Positions 8,324-18,114 of a DNA stretch of 64,000 bases are shown piece after piece. This DNA comes from Streptomyces odonnellii. GTDB lineage: Bacteria > Actinomycetota > Actinomycetes > Streptomycetales > Streptomycetaceae. The stretch's first letter is position 1; every line of letters begins with the position of its first letter. The notes below the pieces were generated by a model. It did not search any database and was not told the origin of the DNA. It saw only the letters and a program-made list of their open reading frames with translations. The position numbers and the translations under genes are program-made. The stretch is taken from assembly GCF_000981895.1 (NCBI RefSeq), contig NZ_LATD01000308.1:1-64000 (forward strand), given 5' to 3'.

Positions 8324-9370
8324 TCAGTGCGCTGTCTCACGTACCGGAACGGGCGGCGGCGCGGCGGCGCCCGCTGTCACCGGCTCGCGCGACCACCGGC
8401 CCGCGATCACCGCGCACACCATCAACTGGAGCTGGTGGAACAGCATCAGCGGCAGGATCACCAGCCCCGCCGAGGACCCGAACAGCACGGCCGCCATCGG
8501 CAGCCCGGTCGCGAGGCTCTTGTTGGAGCCGCAGAAGACGATGGTGATCCGGTCCTCCCGGCCGAACCCCAGCCGCCGCGCGGCGAACGAGGTCGTCGCC
8601 AGGGCCACCGCCAGCAGGCCGGCGGCCAGCACCAGCAGGGCGAGCAACCGGACCGGTGTCATCTGCCGCCAGATGCCCTCCGCCATGCCCTTGCTGAACG
8701 CCGTGTAGACCACGAGCAGGATGGAGAACCGGTCCAGCAGACCGATGCGCTTCTTGTGCCGCCCGATGAAGCCGCCGATCCAGCGGCGCAGCAACTGGCC
8801 CGCGAGGAACGGCAGGAGCAGTTCGGTGACGATCGTGAGCAGCCCATGGAGCGAGAAGCTCACGCCCGAGCCGATCAGCCAGGCCGCGAGCAGCGGGGTG
8901 GCGAGCATCCCGGCCAGGCTGGAGTACGTACCGGCGCAGATGGCCGCCGGGACATTGCCCCGGGCGGTGGAGGTCAGCGCGATCGACGACTGGACCGTCG
9001 AGGGGACGACGCAGAGGAAGAGCAGCCCCGCGTAGACCTGCTCGCTGAGCAGGTACGGTACGAGGCTGCCGACGGCGAGACCGAGCAGCGGGAAGAGCAC
9101 GAACGTGCTCGCCCCCACCACCAGGTGCAGCTTCCACTGCCGCAGCCCGTCCAGCGCCTCCCGGGTGGAGAGCCGCGCCCCGTACAGGAAGAAGAGCAGG
9201 CCGATGGCGACATCGGCGCCGCCGCCGACGGCCGTCGCCGCCCGGCCCGTGGCGGGCAGCAGGGCCGCCAGTACGACCGTGCCGAGGAGGGCGACCACAT
9301 AGAGGTCGACCGCCCTCCTCAAACGGCCTGGCCAGGACTTCAGCCAGGTCATGGACGCCACGTCACTCAC
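8324..9370 (-). CDS. Bile acid:sodium symporter-family transporter
   Basis: The 348-residue protein has nine to ten hydrophobic segments (for example YVVALLGTVVLAALLPATG, IGLLFFLYGARLS and LLALLVLAAGLLAVALA). It carries the SBF-like signatures FFLYGARLS, VPSTVQSSIALTSTARGN and FCGSNKSLATGLPMA. It resembles the YfeH/SBF-like branch rather than Acr3, and probably transports an organic anion with Na+; the substrate is unknown. The GTG at 9370 overlaps the end of the upstream gene (GTGAGTGA), implying translational coupling; an ATG six codons later is the alternative start. Confidence 0.85.
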   Translation of the reverse strand: MSDVASMTWLKSWPGRLRRAVDLYVVALLGTVVLAALLPATGRAATAVGGGADVAIGLLFFLYGARLSTREALDGLRQWKLHLVVGASTFVLFPLLGLAVGSLVPYLLSEQVYAGLLFLCVVPSTVQSSIALTSTARGNVPAAICAGTYSSLAGMLATPLLAAWLIGSGVSFSLHGLLTIVTELLLPFLAGQLLRRWIGGFIGRHKKRIGLLDRFSILLVVYTAFSKGMAEGIWRQMTPVRLLALLVLAAGLLAVALATTSFAARRLGFGREDRITIVFCGSNKSLATGLPMAAVLFGSSAGLVILPLMLFHQLQLMVCAVIAGRWSREPVTAGAAAPPPVPVRETAH

Positions 9371-9917
9371 CGCTTTCGCCTTGCCACGGAGGATGGCCGA
9401 TCTCGCCGATCCAGTGGCCCGAGGAGGCGGGCCGCGGCTCGGGCGCGGGTTCCCGCGCGGGCTCCTGGGCCGGATTCCGCGCGGACTCCGGTGCCGGTGC
9501 TGATTCGCGCGCCGGCGCCGGGTCGGGTTTCGGCGGGGCTCCGGCGCCCGAGCCGTCCCCCGTGTGTACGTCGATGGCGCCGCCGCCCCCGTCGTGGTCG
9601 CTGCCCGCCGTTCCCCGGCTGAGGAGCAGCGTGTTGAGTGTCCGGTCGACCTCCAGCCACGAGTCCGCGAAGGAGTTGTCGATCACGATGAGGCCGACGC
9701 TCCGGTTGCCCTGGGGCGGTTCCGGCGAATCGTCCTCGTCGTCGTCCTGGGCTGCCACGGGTGCGGGCGGAGTCCCGGCGGACGCCGCGCCGCCGGCGCT
9801 CAGCACGCCCGCCGCCGCGGCCACGGCGACCCCCGCCGTGGCCGCCCCTCTCGCGAGGGGTCCCGCATTGCGCTGCCGGTGCCGGCCGGACCCGGGCCGG
9901 AAGAGTTTTACGGTCAT
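9363..9917 (-). CDS. Secreted or membrane-anchored protein of unknown function
   Basis: The protein of 184 residues starts MTVKLFRPGSGRHRQR, followed by an Ala/Gly hydrophobic segment at about 25-48 that looks like a signal peptide or anchor. Then come an acidic run (QDDDEDD), a short ordered-looking stretch (SVGLIVIDNSFADSWLEVDRTLN) and a Pro/Ala/Glu-rich disordered tail of repeated PAPEP/PAREP units. No family is recognised. Its stop overlaps the start of the symporter gene, and it begins 14 bases after the PEP mutase-like gene, so the three probably form one leftward transcript. The ATG at 9917 is chosen over an upstream extension to 10106 because the signal-like segment then starts properly. 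Confidence 0.55.
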   Translation of the reverse strand: MTVKLFRPGSGRHRQRNAGPLARGAATAGVAVAAAAGVLSAGGAASAGTPPAPVAAQDDDEDDSPEPPQGNRSVGLIVIDNSFADSWLEVDRTLNTLLLSRGTAGSDHDGGGGAIDVHTGDGSGAGAPPKPDPAPARESAPAPESARNPAQEPAREPAPEPRPASSGHWIGEIGHPPWQGESGE

Positions 9918-9931
9918 CGGACGATGCGCGG

Positions 9932-10795
9932 TCAGATCGAAAGCGGCTGACGGATCCGGTGATGCCTGCTGATGTTCTGCTCCAGCAGTTCCGTGGAGCC
10001 CCTGACCCCGATGGATCCGTTCTCCGCGGTGTCCGGGAGCCGCCCGTCGGCCAGTTTCAGATCGATCAGCGCTCCGTCGATCGCGCCATGCGCGGCGAAA
10101 AGGCACGGCGTGCTGTAGATGGCGACATCGACGCCGAGTTCCGTGAGTTCCGAGAGGGAGAGCCGCGGCGATTTCCCGCCTGCGATCTGGTTGAAGAGAA
10201 GCGGTTTGTCGCCGACGACCGAGCGGATCTTACGAATCCACTCCACACTCCGCACCCCGTCGACGAGAACGACATCCGCGCCGCTCTCCGCGAGCGCCTC
10301 GGCCCGGCGGATGATCTCCCCCTCCTCCGTGGCGTCCGTACGCGCCACCACGAGCAGATCCTCCCTGCTGCGCAGCACCAGATCGAGCTTCTCCAGATAC
10401 TCTTCCAGGGGCAGGATCAGCTTGCCGTCCGCGTGCCCGCACCTGCGGGGACGCTTCTGGTCCTCCAGGATCACCCCGGACGCCCCGCCGCGCTCCAGCC
10501 GCTGCACGACATGGCAGGCGACCTCCGGATCCACATAGCCGTCGTCGATGTCCACGAGCAGATGGTGCTGCGGGAAGGCCAGCCGGAGCCGCTCCACGAA
10601 GGCCACCATGTCGGGCCAGGCGATGAAACCGATGTCGGGCAGCCCGTAATGCGAGGCGGCGAAACCGAAGCCGGAGACGAAGAATCCGTTGTAGTGCTGG
10701 GCCGCGATCGATGCCGAGTACATGTCATAGATACCGATGAGAGGCGTGGTGCGCTCCGACGCGACAGCTTCTCGCAGGGTGTTGCCGTAGCTCAT
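9932..10795 (-). CDS. PEP mutase/isocitrate lyase-family enzyme
   Basis: This 287-residue cytoplasmic TIM-barrel protein keeps the superfamily's metal-binding acidic cluster DIDDGYVD (residues 82-89) and the loop EDQKRPRRCGH, with E111, D112 and Cys119. A CGH loop is typical of members that break or form carbon-carbon bonds (2-methylisocitrate lyase, oxaloacetate hydrolase-like), whereas true PEP mutases have an Asn/Ser loop there, so a lyase role is more likely than phosphonate synthesis. GGGAGA precedes the ATG. An inverted repeat GAACCCG-N8-CGGGTTC lies 18-39 bases upstream of the start and could be a regulatory site or leader hairpin. Confidence 0.8.
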   Translation of the reverse strand: MSYGNTLREAVASERTTPLIGIYDMYSASIAAQHYNGFFVSGFGFAASHYGLPDIGFIAWPDMVAFVERLRLAFPQHHLLVDIDDGYVDPEVACHVVQRLERGGASGVILEDQKRPRRCGHADGKLILPLEEYLEKLDLVLRSREDLLVVARTDATEEGEIIRRAEALAESGADVVLVDGVRSVEWIRKIRSVVGDKPLLFNQIAGGKSPRLSLSELTELGVDVAIYSTPCLFAAHGAIDGALIDLKLADGRLPDTAENGSIGVRGSTELLEQNISRHHRIRQPLSI

Positions 10796-10812
10796 GGTTC
10801 TCCCTCAATTCA

Positions 10813-10834
10813 GAACCCGCCCGGTCACGGGTTC
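10813..10834. promoter_or_regulatory. Inverted repeat before the PEP mutase-like gene
   Basis: GAACCCG (10813-10819) and CGGGTTC (10828-10834) are perfect 7-base arms separated by 8 bases, in the leader of the leftward gene starting at 10795. It may be an operator or an mRNA hairpin. The AT-richer stretch at 10855-10960 beyond it is the likely promoter area. Confidence 0.3.
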
Positions 10835-10982
10835 AGGCCCTGTCGTGACGGGCAAACATTTACAGAAAACCAAGACTCAGTAAAACGACACACCGGGACA
10901 CACCCCGAAGAGGCAAAATCTAGCCAGTGGGTAATATATGGGTAATGTCTGCGAAACGTTTATGCCCCGCTGAATTCCCTTG

Positions 10983-12677
10983 TCAGGCAAGGCTTTCGCG
11001 CCAGGCGCGGTGCAGGCCCGCGAAGCGGCCGGTGCCCGCGATGAGATCGGCGGGGGCGCCGTCCTCGACGACGCGGCCGTGCTCCATCACCAGCACCCGG
11101 TCCGCGATCTCGACCGTCGACAGCCGGTGGGCGATCACCACCGCCGTACGCCCGTGCAGGACGGTGTCCATGGCGCGCTGCACCGCCCGCTCGCCCGGGA
11201 TGTCCAGCGAGCTGGTCGCCTCGTCGAGGATCAGGACCGCCGGGTCGGCGAGCAACGCGCGGGCGAAGGCGACCAGTTGGCGCTGGCCGGCGGAGATCCG
11301 GCCGCCGCGTTTCCGTACGTCCGTGTCATAGCCGTCCGGCAGGCCGCTGATGAACTCATGGGCGCCGATGGCCCGCGCGGCCTCCACTATCTCCTCGCGG
11401 GTGGCCTCCGGACGGCCGATGGCGATGTTCTCGGCGACCGTTCCGGAGAACAGGAAGGCCTCCTGGGTCACCATCACCACCCCGCGCCGCAGCTCGGGGG
11501 TGTCCAGCTCGCGCAGATCGACGCCGTCGAGAAGGACCCGGCCGTCCGTCGGGTCGTAGAACCGGGCCAGCAGCTTGGCGAGCGTGGACTTGCCGGCGCC
11601 GGTCGAGCCCACGACCGCGACCGTCTGCCCGGCCGGGATCGTCAGATCGAAGCGGGGCAGTACCTCGCCGCCCGTACGGTACGCGAAGCTCACCCCGTCG
11701 AAGACGACCTCGCGGCCCGGGAAGCCGCCGGTCGTGGCGGGCAGCGGCCGGGGGTGCTCCGCCTCGGGCACCGAGGGCGTCTGGGCCAGCAGTCCCGCGA
11801 TCTTCTCCAGCGAAGCGGCCGCGGACTGGTACGAGTTGAGGAACATCCCGAGCCGGTCGATCGGGTCGTACAGCCGCCGCAGATACAGCACGGCCGCGGC
11901 CAGCACACCGAGCGCCAGGGTGCCGCCCGCCACCCGGTAGGCGCCCCAGAGCACGATCCCGGCGACGGTGGTGTTGGCGACGAGCCGCGAGCCGACCACA
12001 TAGCGGGCCATCTCCAGCAGGGCGTCGCCGTTGCTGCGCTCATGGCGGTGGTTGAGCACCCGGAACTCGGCGTCGTTGGCCCGCTCGCGGCGGAACGCCT
12101 GCACCGGCCTGATGCCGTTCATCGTCTCCGCGAACTTCACGATGACGGCGGCTATCGCGGTGGAGCGCCGGCCGAAGACCTCGGCCGCGCGGCGCTGGTA
12201 GAGCCGTACGAGCAGATAGAGCGGTACGAACGAGAGCACGGCCAGCGCGCCGAGCCCCAGATCCAGCCAGAGCAGCATCGCGCTGATGTAGACGAAGGCC
12301 AGGACCACGCCTATGAGTTCCTGGAGGCCCTCGCTGAGCAGCTCCCGCAGGGACTCCACATCGGTGGTCGACCGGGATATCAGCCGTCCCGAGGTGTAGC
12401 GCTCGTGGAAGTCCACGCTCAGTGCCTGGGCATGGCGGAAGATCCGGCCGCGCAGATCGAGCAGGACGTCCTGGTTGATACGGGCGGAGGCGCGGATGAA
12501 GGCGTACTGGAAGCCGCCGGAGCCGGCCGCGCAGAGCGCGTACCCGGCGCCTATCGCGATCAGCGGACCGTGGTCGCCCGTACGGAAGGCGGGCACGCCG
12601 CGGTCGATGGCGTACGCGACGAGCAGCGGGCCCGCCTGGGCGGCGGCCTGCTGGAGCAGCAGGAGCAGCGCCGCCAC
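10983..12677 (-). CDS. ABC exporter subunit (catalytic half), apparent N-terminal frameshift
   Basis: From the only in-frame start (GTG at 12677) this gives 564 residues: a six-helix exporter transmembrane domain, then an ATPase domain with Walker A GSTGAGKST, signature RISAGQRQ, Walker B ILDEATSSLD with a normal catalytic Glu (E486) and switch His (IAHRLS). The natural start is almost certainly the ATG at 12891, which overlaps the upstream gene's stop (ATGA) and begins MTTSTSTMGTGPAPDDEP. That frame loses the transporter about 40 codons in, near a G-run at 12775-12779, while the frame upstream of 12677 still reads sensibly (VPFGQDALPAPPGATG). So either one base is extra here or translation restarts at 12677. 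The partner is the upstream ABC gene. Confidence 0.8.
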   Translation of the reverse strand: MAALLLLLQQAAAQAGPLLVAYAIDRGVPAFRTGDHGPLIAIGAGYALCAAGSGGFQYAFIRASARINQDVLLDLRGRIFRHAQALSVDFHERYTSGRLISRSTTDVESLRELLSEGLQELIGVVLAFVYISAMLLWLDLGLGALAVLSFVPLYLLVRLYQRRAAEVFGRRSTAIAAVIVKFAETMNGIRPVQAFRRERANDAEFRVLNHRHERSNGDALLEMARYVVGSRLVANTTVAGIVLWGAYRVAGGTLALGVLAAAVLYLRRLYDPIDRLGMFLNSYQSAAASLEKIAGLLAQTPSVPEAEHPRPLPATTGGFPGREVVFDGVSFAYRTGGEVLPRFDLTIPAGQTVAVVGSTGAGKSTLAKLLARFYDPTDGRVLLDGVDLRELDTPELRRGVVMVTQEAFLFSGTVAENIAIGRPEATREEIVEAARAIGAHEFISGLPDGYDTDVRKRGGRISAGQRQLVAFARALLADPAVLILDEATSSLDIPGERAVQRAMDTVLHGRTAVVIAHRLSTVEIADRVLVMEHGRVVEDGAPADLIAGTGRFAGLHRAWRESLA

Positions 12678-12810
12678 CGCGACCCTGGTGCGCCGGGCGC
12701 GCAGCAGTGACCGCAGCAGAGTGCCGGTGGCGCCGGGCGGCGCGGGCAGCGCGTCCTGGCCGAAGGGGACCGGCGGGGGCGGGCGCCTTCTGGAGCGTGA
12801 CGGTCTCCGT

Positions 12811-12834
12811 ACCCGTACCCGTACCCGTACCCGT
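12811..12834 (-). repeat. Hexanucleotide repeat in the ABC gene 5' end
   Basis: Four perfect copies of ACCCGT (read ACGGGT on the coding strand) encode alternating Thr-Gly in the N-terminal tail of the exporter. Gain or loss of units would keep the frame, so this repeat does not itself explain the frame change further on. Confidence 0.8.
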
Positions 12835-12887
12835 GGCCGGTTCGTCGTCGGGGGCCGGGCCCGTACCCATGGTGCTGGTCGATGTGG

Positions 12888-14747
12888 TCATCGGACGCTC
12901 TCCTCAACGACGTCGGCCCCGGCCTCGGTGTCCTCCGCGGTGCCGGGCTCCCTGTCCCGCTCCGCCCCGGACATCAGCCACGCGTACTCCTCGCTGCCCC
13001 GCAGCAGTTCCTGATGGGTCCCCACGGCCGTGATCCGCCCGCACGAGATCAGCGCCACCCGGTCGGCGAGCATCACCGTCGACGGGCGGTGCGCCACGAC
13101 CAGCGCGGTGGTGTCCTTGAGCACCTGCCGCAGCGCCCCCTCCACCAGCGCCTCCGTATGGACGTCCAGCGCGGAGAGCGGATCGTCGAGCACCAGGAAG
13201 CGCGGCCGGCCGACCACCGCCCTGGCCAGCGCGAGCCGCTGCCGCTGGCCGCCCGAGAGACTGAGCCCCTGCTCGCCCACTTCCGTACGGGCCCCCTGGG
13301 GCAGAGCACCGACAAAGCCCGCCTGGGCCACGTCCAGCGCCCGCGACAGCGCCTCCTCGTCGGCCCCCTCCGCGCCCATCAGCACGTTCTCCGCGACGCT
13401 CGCCGAGAACAGCGTGGGCTCCTCGAAGGCCACCGACACCAGCTCCCGCAGCCGCGGGCGGGGTATCAGCGCGATGTCCTCGCCGTCCAGCGTGATCCGC
13501 CCGGAGGTGACCTCGTGCAGCCGCGGTACCAGCGCGGTGAGCGTGGTCTTGCCGGACCCGGTGGCCCCGACCAGGGCCATGGTCTCGCCGGGTCTGATGT
13601 GCAGATCGATCCGGTCCAGTACGGCCGGGGAGTCCGGCTCGGCGTCCGGATAGCGGAACGAGACCCCCTCGAAGCGCAGCCCGTCCCCGGACTCCGGGAG
13701 ACCGGGTGGCTCCTCCCCGGCTTGCCGGGCCGTTGGCCGGTCCGACGGCTCCGCCTCCTCCTGTACGTCCATCACCTCGAAGAAGCGCTCGGTCGCCGTC
13801 GCCGACTCCTGGCTCATCGCCAGCAGGAACCCCATCGACTCCACCGGCCACCGCAGCGCCAGCGCCGTCGACAGGAACGCCACCAGCGTGCCCGCCGAGA
13901 GCGCGCCGTCCGCGACCTGGACCGTGCCCAGCACCAGCGCCGCGCCGATCGCCAGCTCCGGAATGGTCATGACCAGCGCCCAGATGCCGGCCAGCAGCCG
14001 CGCCTTGCCCAGCTCCGTGGCCCGCAGCCGCTGAGCCAGGGCCCGGAAGGCGAGCGCCTGGCTGCGATGGCGTCCGAAGCCCTTGATGATCCGGATGCCG
14101 AGCACGCCCTCCTCCACGACCGTCGTCAGATCGCCGACCTGGTCCTGTGCCTGCCGTGCCACCAGGGAGTACTTCGACTCGAACAGCGAGCAGAGGATGA
14201 CCAGCGGTACCACCGGCGCCAGCAGCACCACCCCCAGCGACCAGTCCTGGAGCAGCAGGATCACAAAACCCGCCAGGATCGTCGTCGTGTTGACGAGCAG
14301 AAAGGTCAGCGGGAAGGCGAGGAACATCCGCAGCAGCATCAGGTCGGTCGTCGCCCGCGAGAGCAACTGGCCGGACGGCCACCGGTCGTGGAAGGCGACC
14401 GGGAGCCGCTGGAGATGGCGGAAGAGATCGGCGCGCATCGCCGCCTCCACCGACGACAGCGGCCGGGCCACCAGCCAGCGCCGGAAACCGAACAGCACCG
14501 CCTCGACGATCCCGAGCAGCAGCAGCGCCAGCGCGCCCAGCCAGACGCCCCCAGGGTCCCCGTCGGTGACCGGTCCGTCCACCATCCACTTGAGGACGAG
14601 CGGGAACACCAGACTCAGGCACGACGCGACTATCGCGACAAAAGCCGCACTGAACAGCCGCGCGCGCACCGGTCGTACATAGGGCCACAGCCGCAGCAGC
14701 GCGCGTACGGAGGACCGGTCCTTGGTGGTTGCATCTGTCTCGGACAT
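12888..14747 (-). CDS. ABC exporter subunit (degenerate-site half)
   Basis: This 619-residue half-transporter has six membrane helices (residues about 30-330) and an ATPase domain with Walker A GATGSGKTT (K400), a canonical signature LSGGQRQR and Walker B FLVLDDPLSALD, where the catalytic Glu is replaced by Asp (D522). Paired with the downstream subunit, which has a normal Glu but an ISAGQ signature, this gives one consensus and one degenerate ATP site, as in heterodimeric exporters such as BmrCD or TM287/288. It probably exports lipids, drugs or peptides. The ATG at 14747 starts MSETDATTKDRSS; upstream extension lacks coding character. Its stop overlaps the next gene's start. Confidence 0.88.
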   Translation of the reverse strand: MSETDATTKDRSSVRALLRLWPYVRPVRARLFSAAFVAIVASCLSLVFPLVLKWMVDGPVTDGDPGGVWLGALALLLLGIVEAVLFGFRRWLVARPLSSVEAAMRADLFRHLQRLPVAFHDRWPSGQLLSRATTDLMLLRMFLAFPLTFLLVNTTTILAGFVILLLQDWSLGVVLLAPVVPLVILCSLFESKYSLVARQAQDQVGDLTTVVEEGVLGIRIIKGFGRHRSQALAFRALAQRLRATELGKARLLAGIWALVMTIPELAIGAALVLGTVQVADGALSAGTLVAFLSTALALRWPVESMGFLLAMSQESATATERFFEVMDVQEEAEPSDRPTARQAGEEPPGLPESGDGLRFEGVSFRYPDAEPDSPAVLDRIDLHIRPGETMALVGATGSGKTTLTALVPRLHEVTSGRITLDGEDIALIPRPRLRELVSVAFEEPTLFSASVAENVLMGAEGADEEALSRALDVAQAGFVGALPQGARTEVGEQGLSLSGGQRQRLALARAVVGRPRFLVLDDPLSALDVHTEALVEGALRQVLKDTTALVVAHRPSTVMLADRVALISCGRITAVGTHQELLRGSEEYAWLMSGAERDREPGTAEDTEAGADVVEESVR

Positions 14748-14908
14748 CACGAGCGAGCCTACGGTTGACCACTGACATCGCTCATGTGTTTTTCCGCCAG
14801 TCGAGTGTGCGCTCCGTCTGTCGTATGTCCATATCAACCGAATGGCTGATGGGCGTTCGAGCGTGATGGCCGATACCCGGAGCCCGCCCCGGAGGCGACT
14901 CTCGGGGC

Positions 14909-16006
<1,098 letters not shown>

Positions 16007-16007
16007 C

Positions 16008-16754
16008 ATGTTGTCCTCCGCGTCCACCGCCGTTCTCAGGACCGAGGCGCGCCTGATGGCCCGCGAACCCGGGATCCTTTTCTGGGTCGTGCTGTTCCCC
16101 TCGCTCCTCCTCACGATCCTCGGGCTGATCCCCGCCTTCCGCGAGACCGACGCGGGGCTCGGCGGACGCCGGGTCATCGACCTCTATGTGCCGGTCTCCG
16201 TGCTGCTCGCGCTGATCATGGCCGGGATCCAGGCCATGCCTCCCGTGCTGACCGGCTATCGCGAGCGGGGCATTCTGCGCCGGATGTCGACCACTCCGGT
16301 ACGGCCCGCCTCCCTGCTCACCGCCCAGCTCGCGCTGCACGGCCTGACCGCGCTCTGCTCGGCCGTGCTGGTGATCGTCGTGGGGCGGCTGGCCTTCGGC
16401 GTACGGCTGCCGGAGCAGCTCGCGGGGTACACGCTCGCACTCGTTCTCACCGCGGCGAGCGCGCTGGCGCTGGGGGCCACGGTCTGCGCGCTGTCGCGTA
16501 CGCAGAAGATCGCCGGGGCCATCGGCTCGGCCGTGTTCTTCCCCGCGATGTTCACGGCGGGTGTCTGGGTGCCCGTGCAGGTGATGCCTGACAACCTGCG
16601 GACCATTGTGGAGTTCACGCCCTTCGGCGCCGCCTCGGAGGCGCTCGACCAGGCGATGCGCGGCGGCTGGCCGGGCTGGGCGGACCTCGGGGTGACCGCG
16701 CTCTGGGCTGTTCTTCTCACCGCGGGCGCGGCACGCTGGTTCCGCTGGCAGTGA
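16008..16754 (+). CDS. ABC-2 type transporter permease
   Basis: This 248-residue integral membrane protein has six predicted helices, for example ILFWVVLFPSLLLTILGL, VLLALIMAGIQAM and GAIGSAVFFPAMFTAGVWVP. It carries the ABC-2 family patterns YRERGILRRMSTTPVRP and FTPFGAASEALDQAMRGGWPG, as in DrrB-type drug exporters. It starts at the ATG directly after the ATPase gene and should form the channel half of that transporter. Confidence 0.9.
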   Translation: MLSSASTAVLRTEARLMAREPGILFWVVLFPSLLLTILGLIPAFRETDAGLGGRRVIDLYVPVSVLLALIMAGIQAMPPVLTGYRERGILRRMSTTPVRPASLLTAQLALHGLTALCSAVLVIVVGRLAFGVRLPEQLAGYTLALVLTAASALALGATVCALSRTQKIAGAIGSAVFFPAMFTAGVWVPVQVMPDNLRTIVEFTPFGAASEALDQAMRGGWPGWADLGVTALWAVLLTAGAARWFRWQ

Positions 16755-16797
16755 GCGGCGCGGGCCGCGGGAGCGGGAGAGGGGGCGGGGGAGAGCG

Positions 16798-18114
16798 ATG
16801 CGCGAAGTGACGGGCGGCGCCGCGACGACCGGCGCGGGACCGGGCGACGCCGCTGACCGGCCGGTCTCCGTACCGGTCTCCATCGAGGAGCGCTGGGAGC
16901 AGTTCTACCGCTGGGGCCCCTATGCCCTGCTCGGGCTCTCCACCCTGATCGGCAGCACCGTCGCCGACGATCTCCCCATGAGCCGCACGGAGATGTACGT
17001 GTCGGCGGTGCTCGTTCCGACGGCTGTCGTCCTCCAGCTCTGGTGGGGACGGATACGGCGGGGCGTGCCCGAGCACTCCCTGCCCGGACAGCTCTACTAC
17101 GGCCTGCGCACCGCCCTCGCGTTCACCCTCACCTGGCTCAACCCCTTCTTCGCCGTTTACGCGCTCCTCGGCTACTTCGACGCCGTCCCCCTCCTGCCCC
17201 GGCGGCTGGTCCGCCCCGGACTGCTGATCACCGCCGTGACCATGGCGGGCTCCAACGCGGGCGGACTGCCGCCCGCCAGCCCCATCCAATGGATCCTCTT
17301 CGCCGGGCTCTTCGGCCTGCACGCCTGCCTCACCCTCGTCTTCGCCCATCTCGGCACCCGGGAGGCCGAGGCGGCCAAGGAGAAGGCCGCGACCATCGCC
17401 GAACTGGAACTGGCCAACGCCCGGCTGGAGCAGGCCCTCGCCGAGAACGCGGGCCTCCACGCCCAGCTCCTCGTCCAGGCCAGGGAGGCCGGTGTCGCCG
17501 ACGAGCGCCGCAGGCTCGCCGCCGAGATCCACGACACCATCGCGCAGGGCCTGGCCGGGATCATCGCCCAGCTCCAGGTCGTCCACGTGACCGCCGACCC
17601 CGCGGTCGCCCGCGACCACCTGGAGCGCGCCGCCGCGCTCGCCCGGCACAGCCTCGGCGAGGCGCGCCGGTCCGTACAGAACCTCAGCCCGGCCGAGCTG
17701 GAGAACGACACGCTCCCCGAGGCGCTCAGAAAGACCGTCGCCACCTGGGCGGAACGGTCCGGCGTCCGGGCGCGGTTCACCGTCACCGGTACGGAGGAGC
17801 CCCTGCACGACGAGGTCGCGGCGACCCTGCTCCGTATCGCGCAGGAGGCCCTCGCCAACACCGCCCGGCACGCGAAGGCCGCCCGCGCGGGCGTCACCCT
17901 CTCGTACATGGGCGACGAGATCAGCCTCGACGTACGGGACGACGGGCGCGGCTTCGACCCGCTCTCCGTGGCACCGCGCTCCGGTACGGGCGGCTTCGGC
18001 CTGGACGGTATGCGCGCCCGCGCCGAACGGATCGCCGGGACCGTCACCGTCGAGTCCGAGGAAGGGCAGGGCACGGCCGTCTCGGCTCGCGTACCTTTGG
18101 TCCGCCATGGCTGA
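16798..18114 (+). CDS. Two-component sensor histidine kinase (NarL/DesK class)
   Basis: The 438-residue kinase has an N-terminal membrane sensor of about five helices (residues 35-190), a coiled-coil linker (EAEAAKEKAATIAELELANARLEQAL), a HisKA_3 box ERRRLAAEIHDTIAQGLAG with phospho-acceptor His245, and a HATPase domain with AQEALANTARHAKA (N-box), DDGRGFD and GGFGLDGMRARA. With so little outside the membrane it probably senses envelope state or a compound inside the bilayer. Its end overlaps the response-regulator gene by 8 bases, and the ABC exporter genes lie directly upstream, suggesting the pair controls that exporter. Confidence 0.93.
   Translation: MREVTGGAATTGAGPGDAADRPVSVPVSIEERWEQFYRWGPYALLGLSTLIGSTVADDLPMSRTEMYVSAVLVPTAVVLQLWWGRIRRGVPEHSLPGQLYYGLRTALAFTLTWLNPFFAVYALLGYFDAVPLLPRRLVRPGLLITAVTMAGSNAGGLPPASPIQWILFAGLFGLHACLTLVFAHLGTREAEAAKEKAATIAELELANARLEQALAENAGLHAQLLVQAREAGVADERRRLAAEIHDTIAQGLAGIIAQLQVVHVTADPAVARDHLERAAALARHSLGEARRSVQNLSPAELENDTLPEALRKTVATWAERSGVRARFTVTGTEEPLHDEVAATLLRIAQEALANTARHAKAARAGVTLSYMGDEISLDVRDDGRGFDPLSVAPRSGTGGFGLDGMRARAERIAGTVTVESEEGQGTAVSARVPLVRHG

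Noticed and set aside
12882..14768. A 628-codon + strand frame opposite the ABC exporter gene
   Set aside because: Its sequence is Arg/Gln/His/Pro-rich shadow of the ABC gene.
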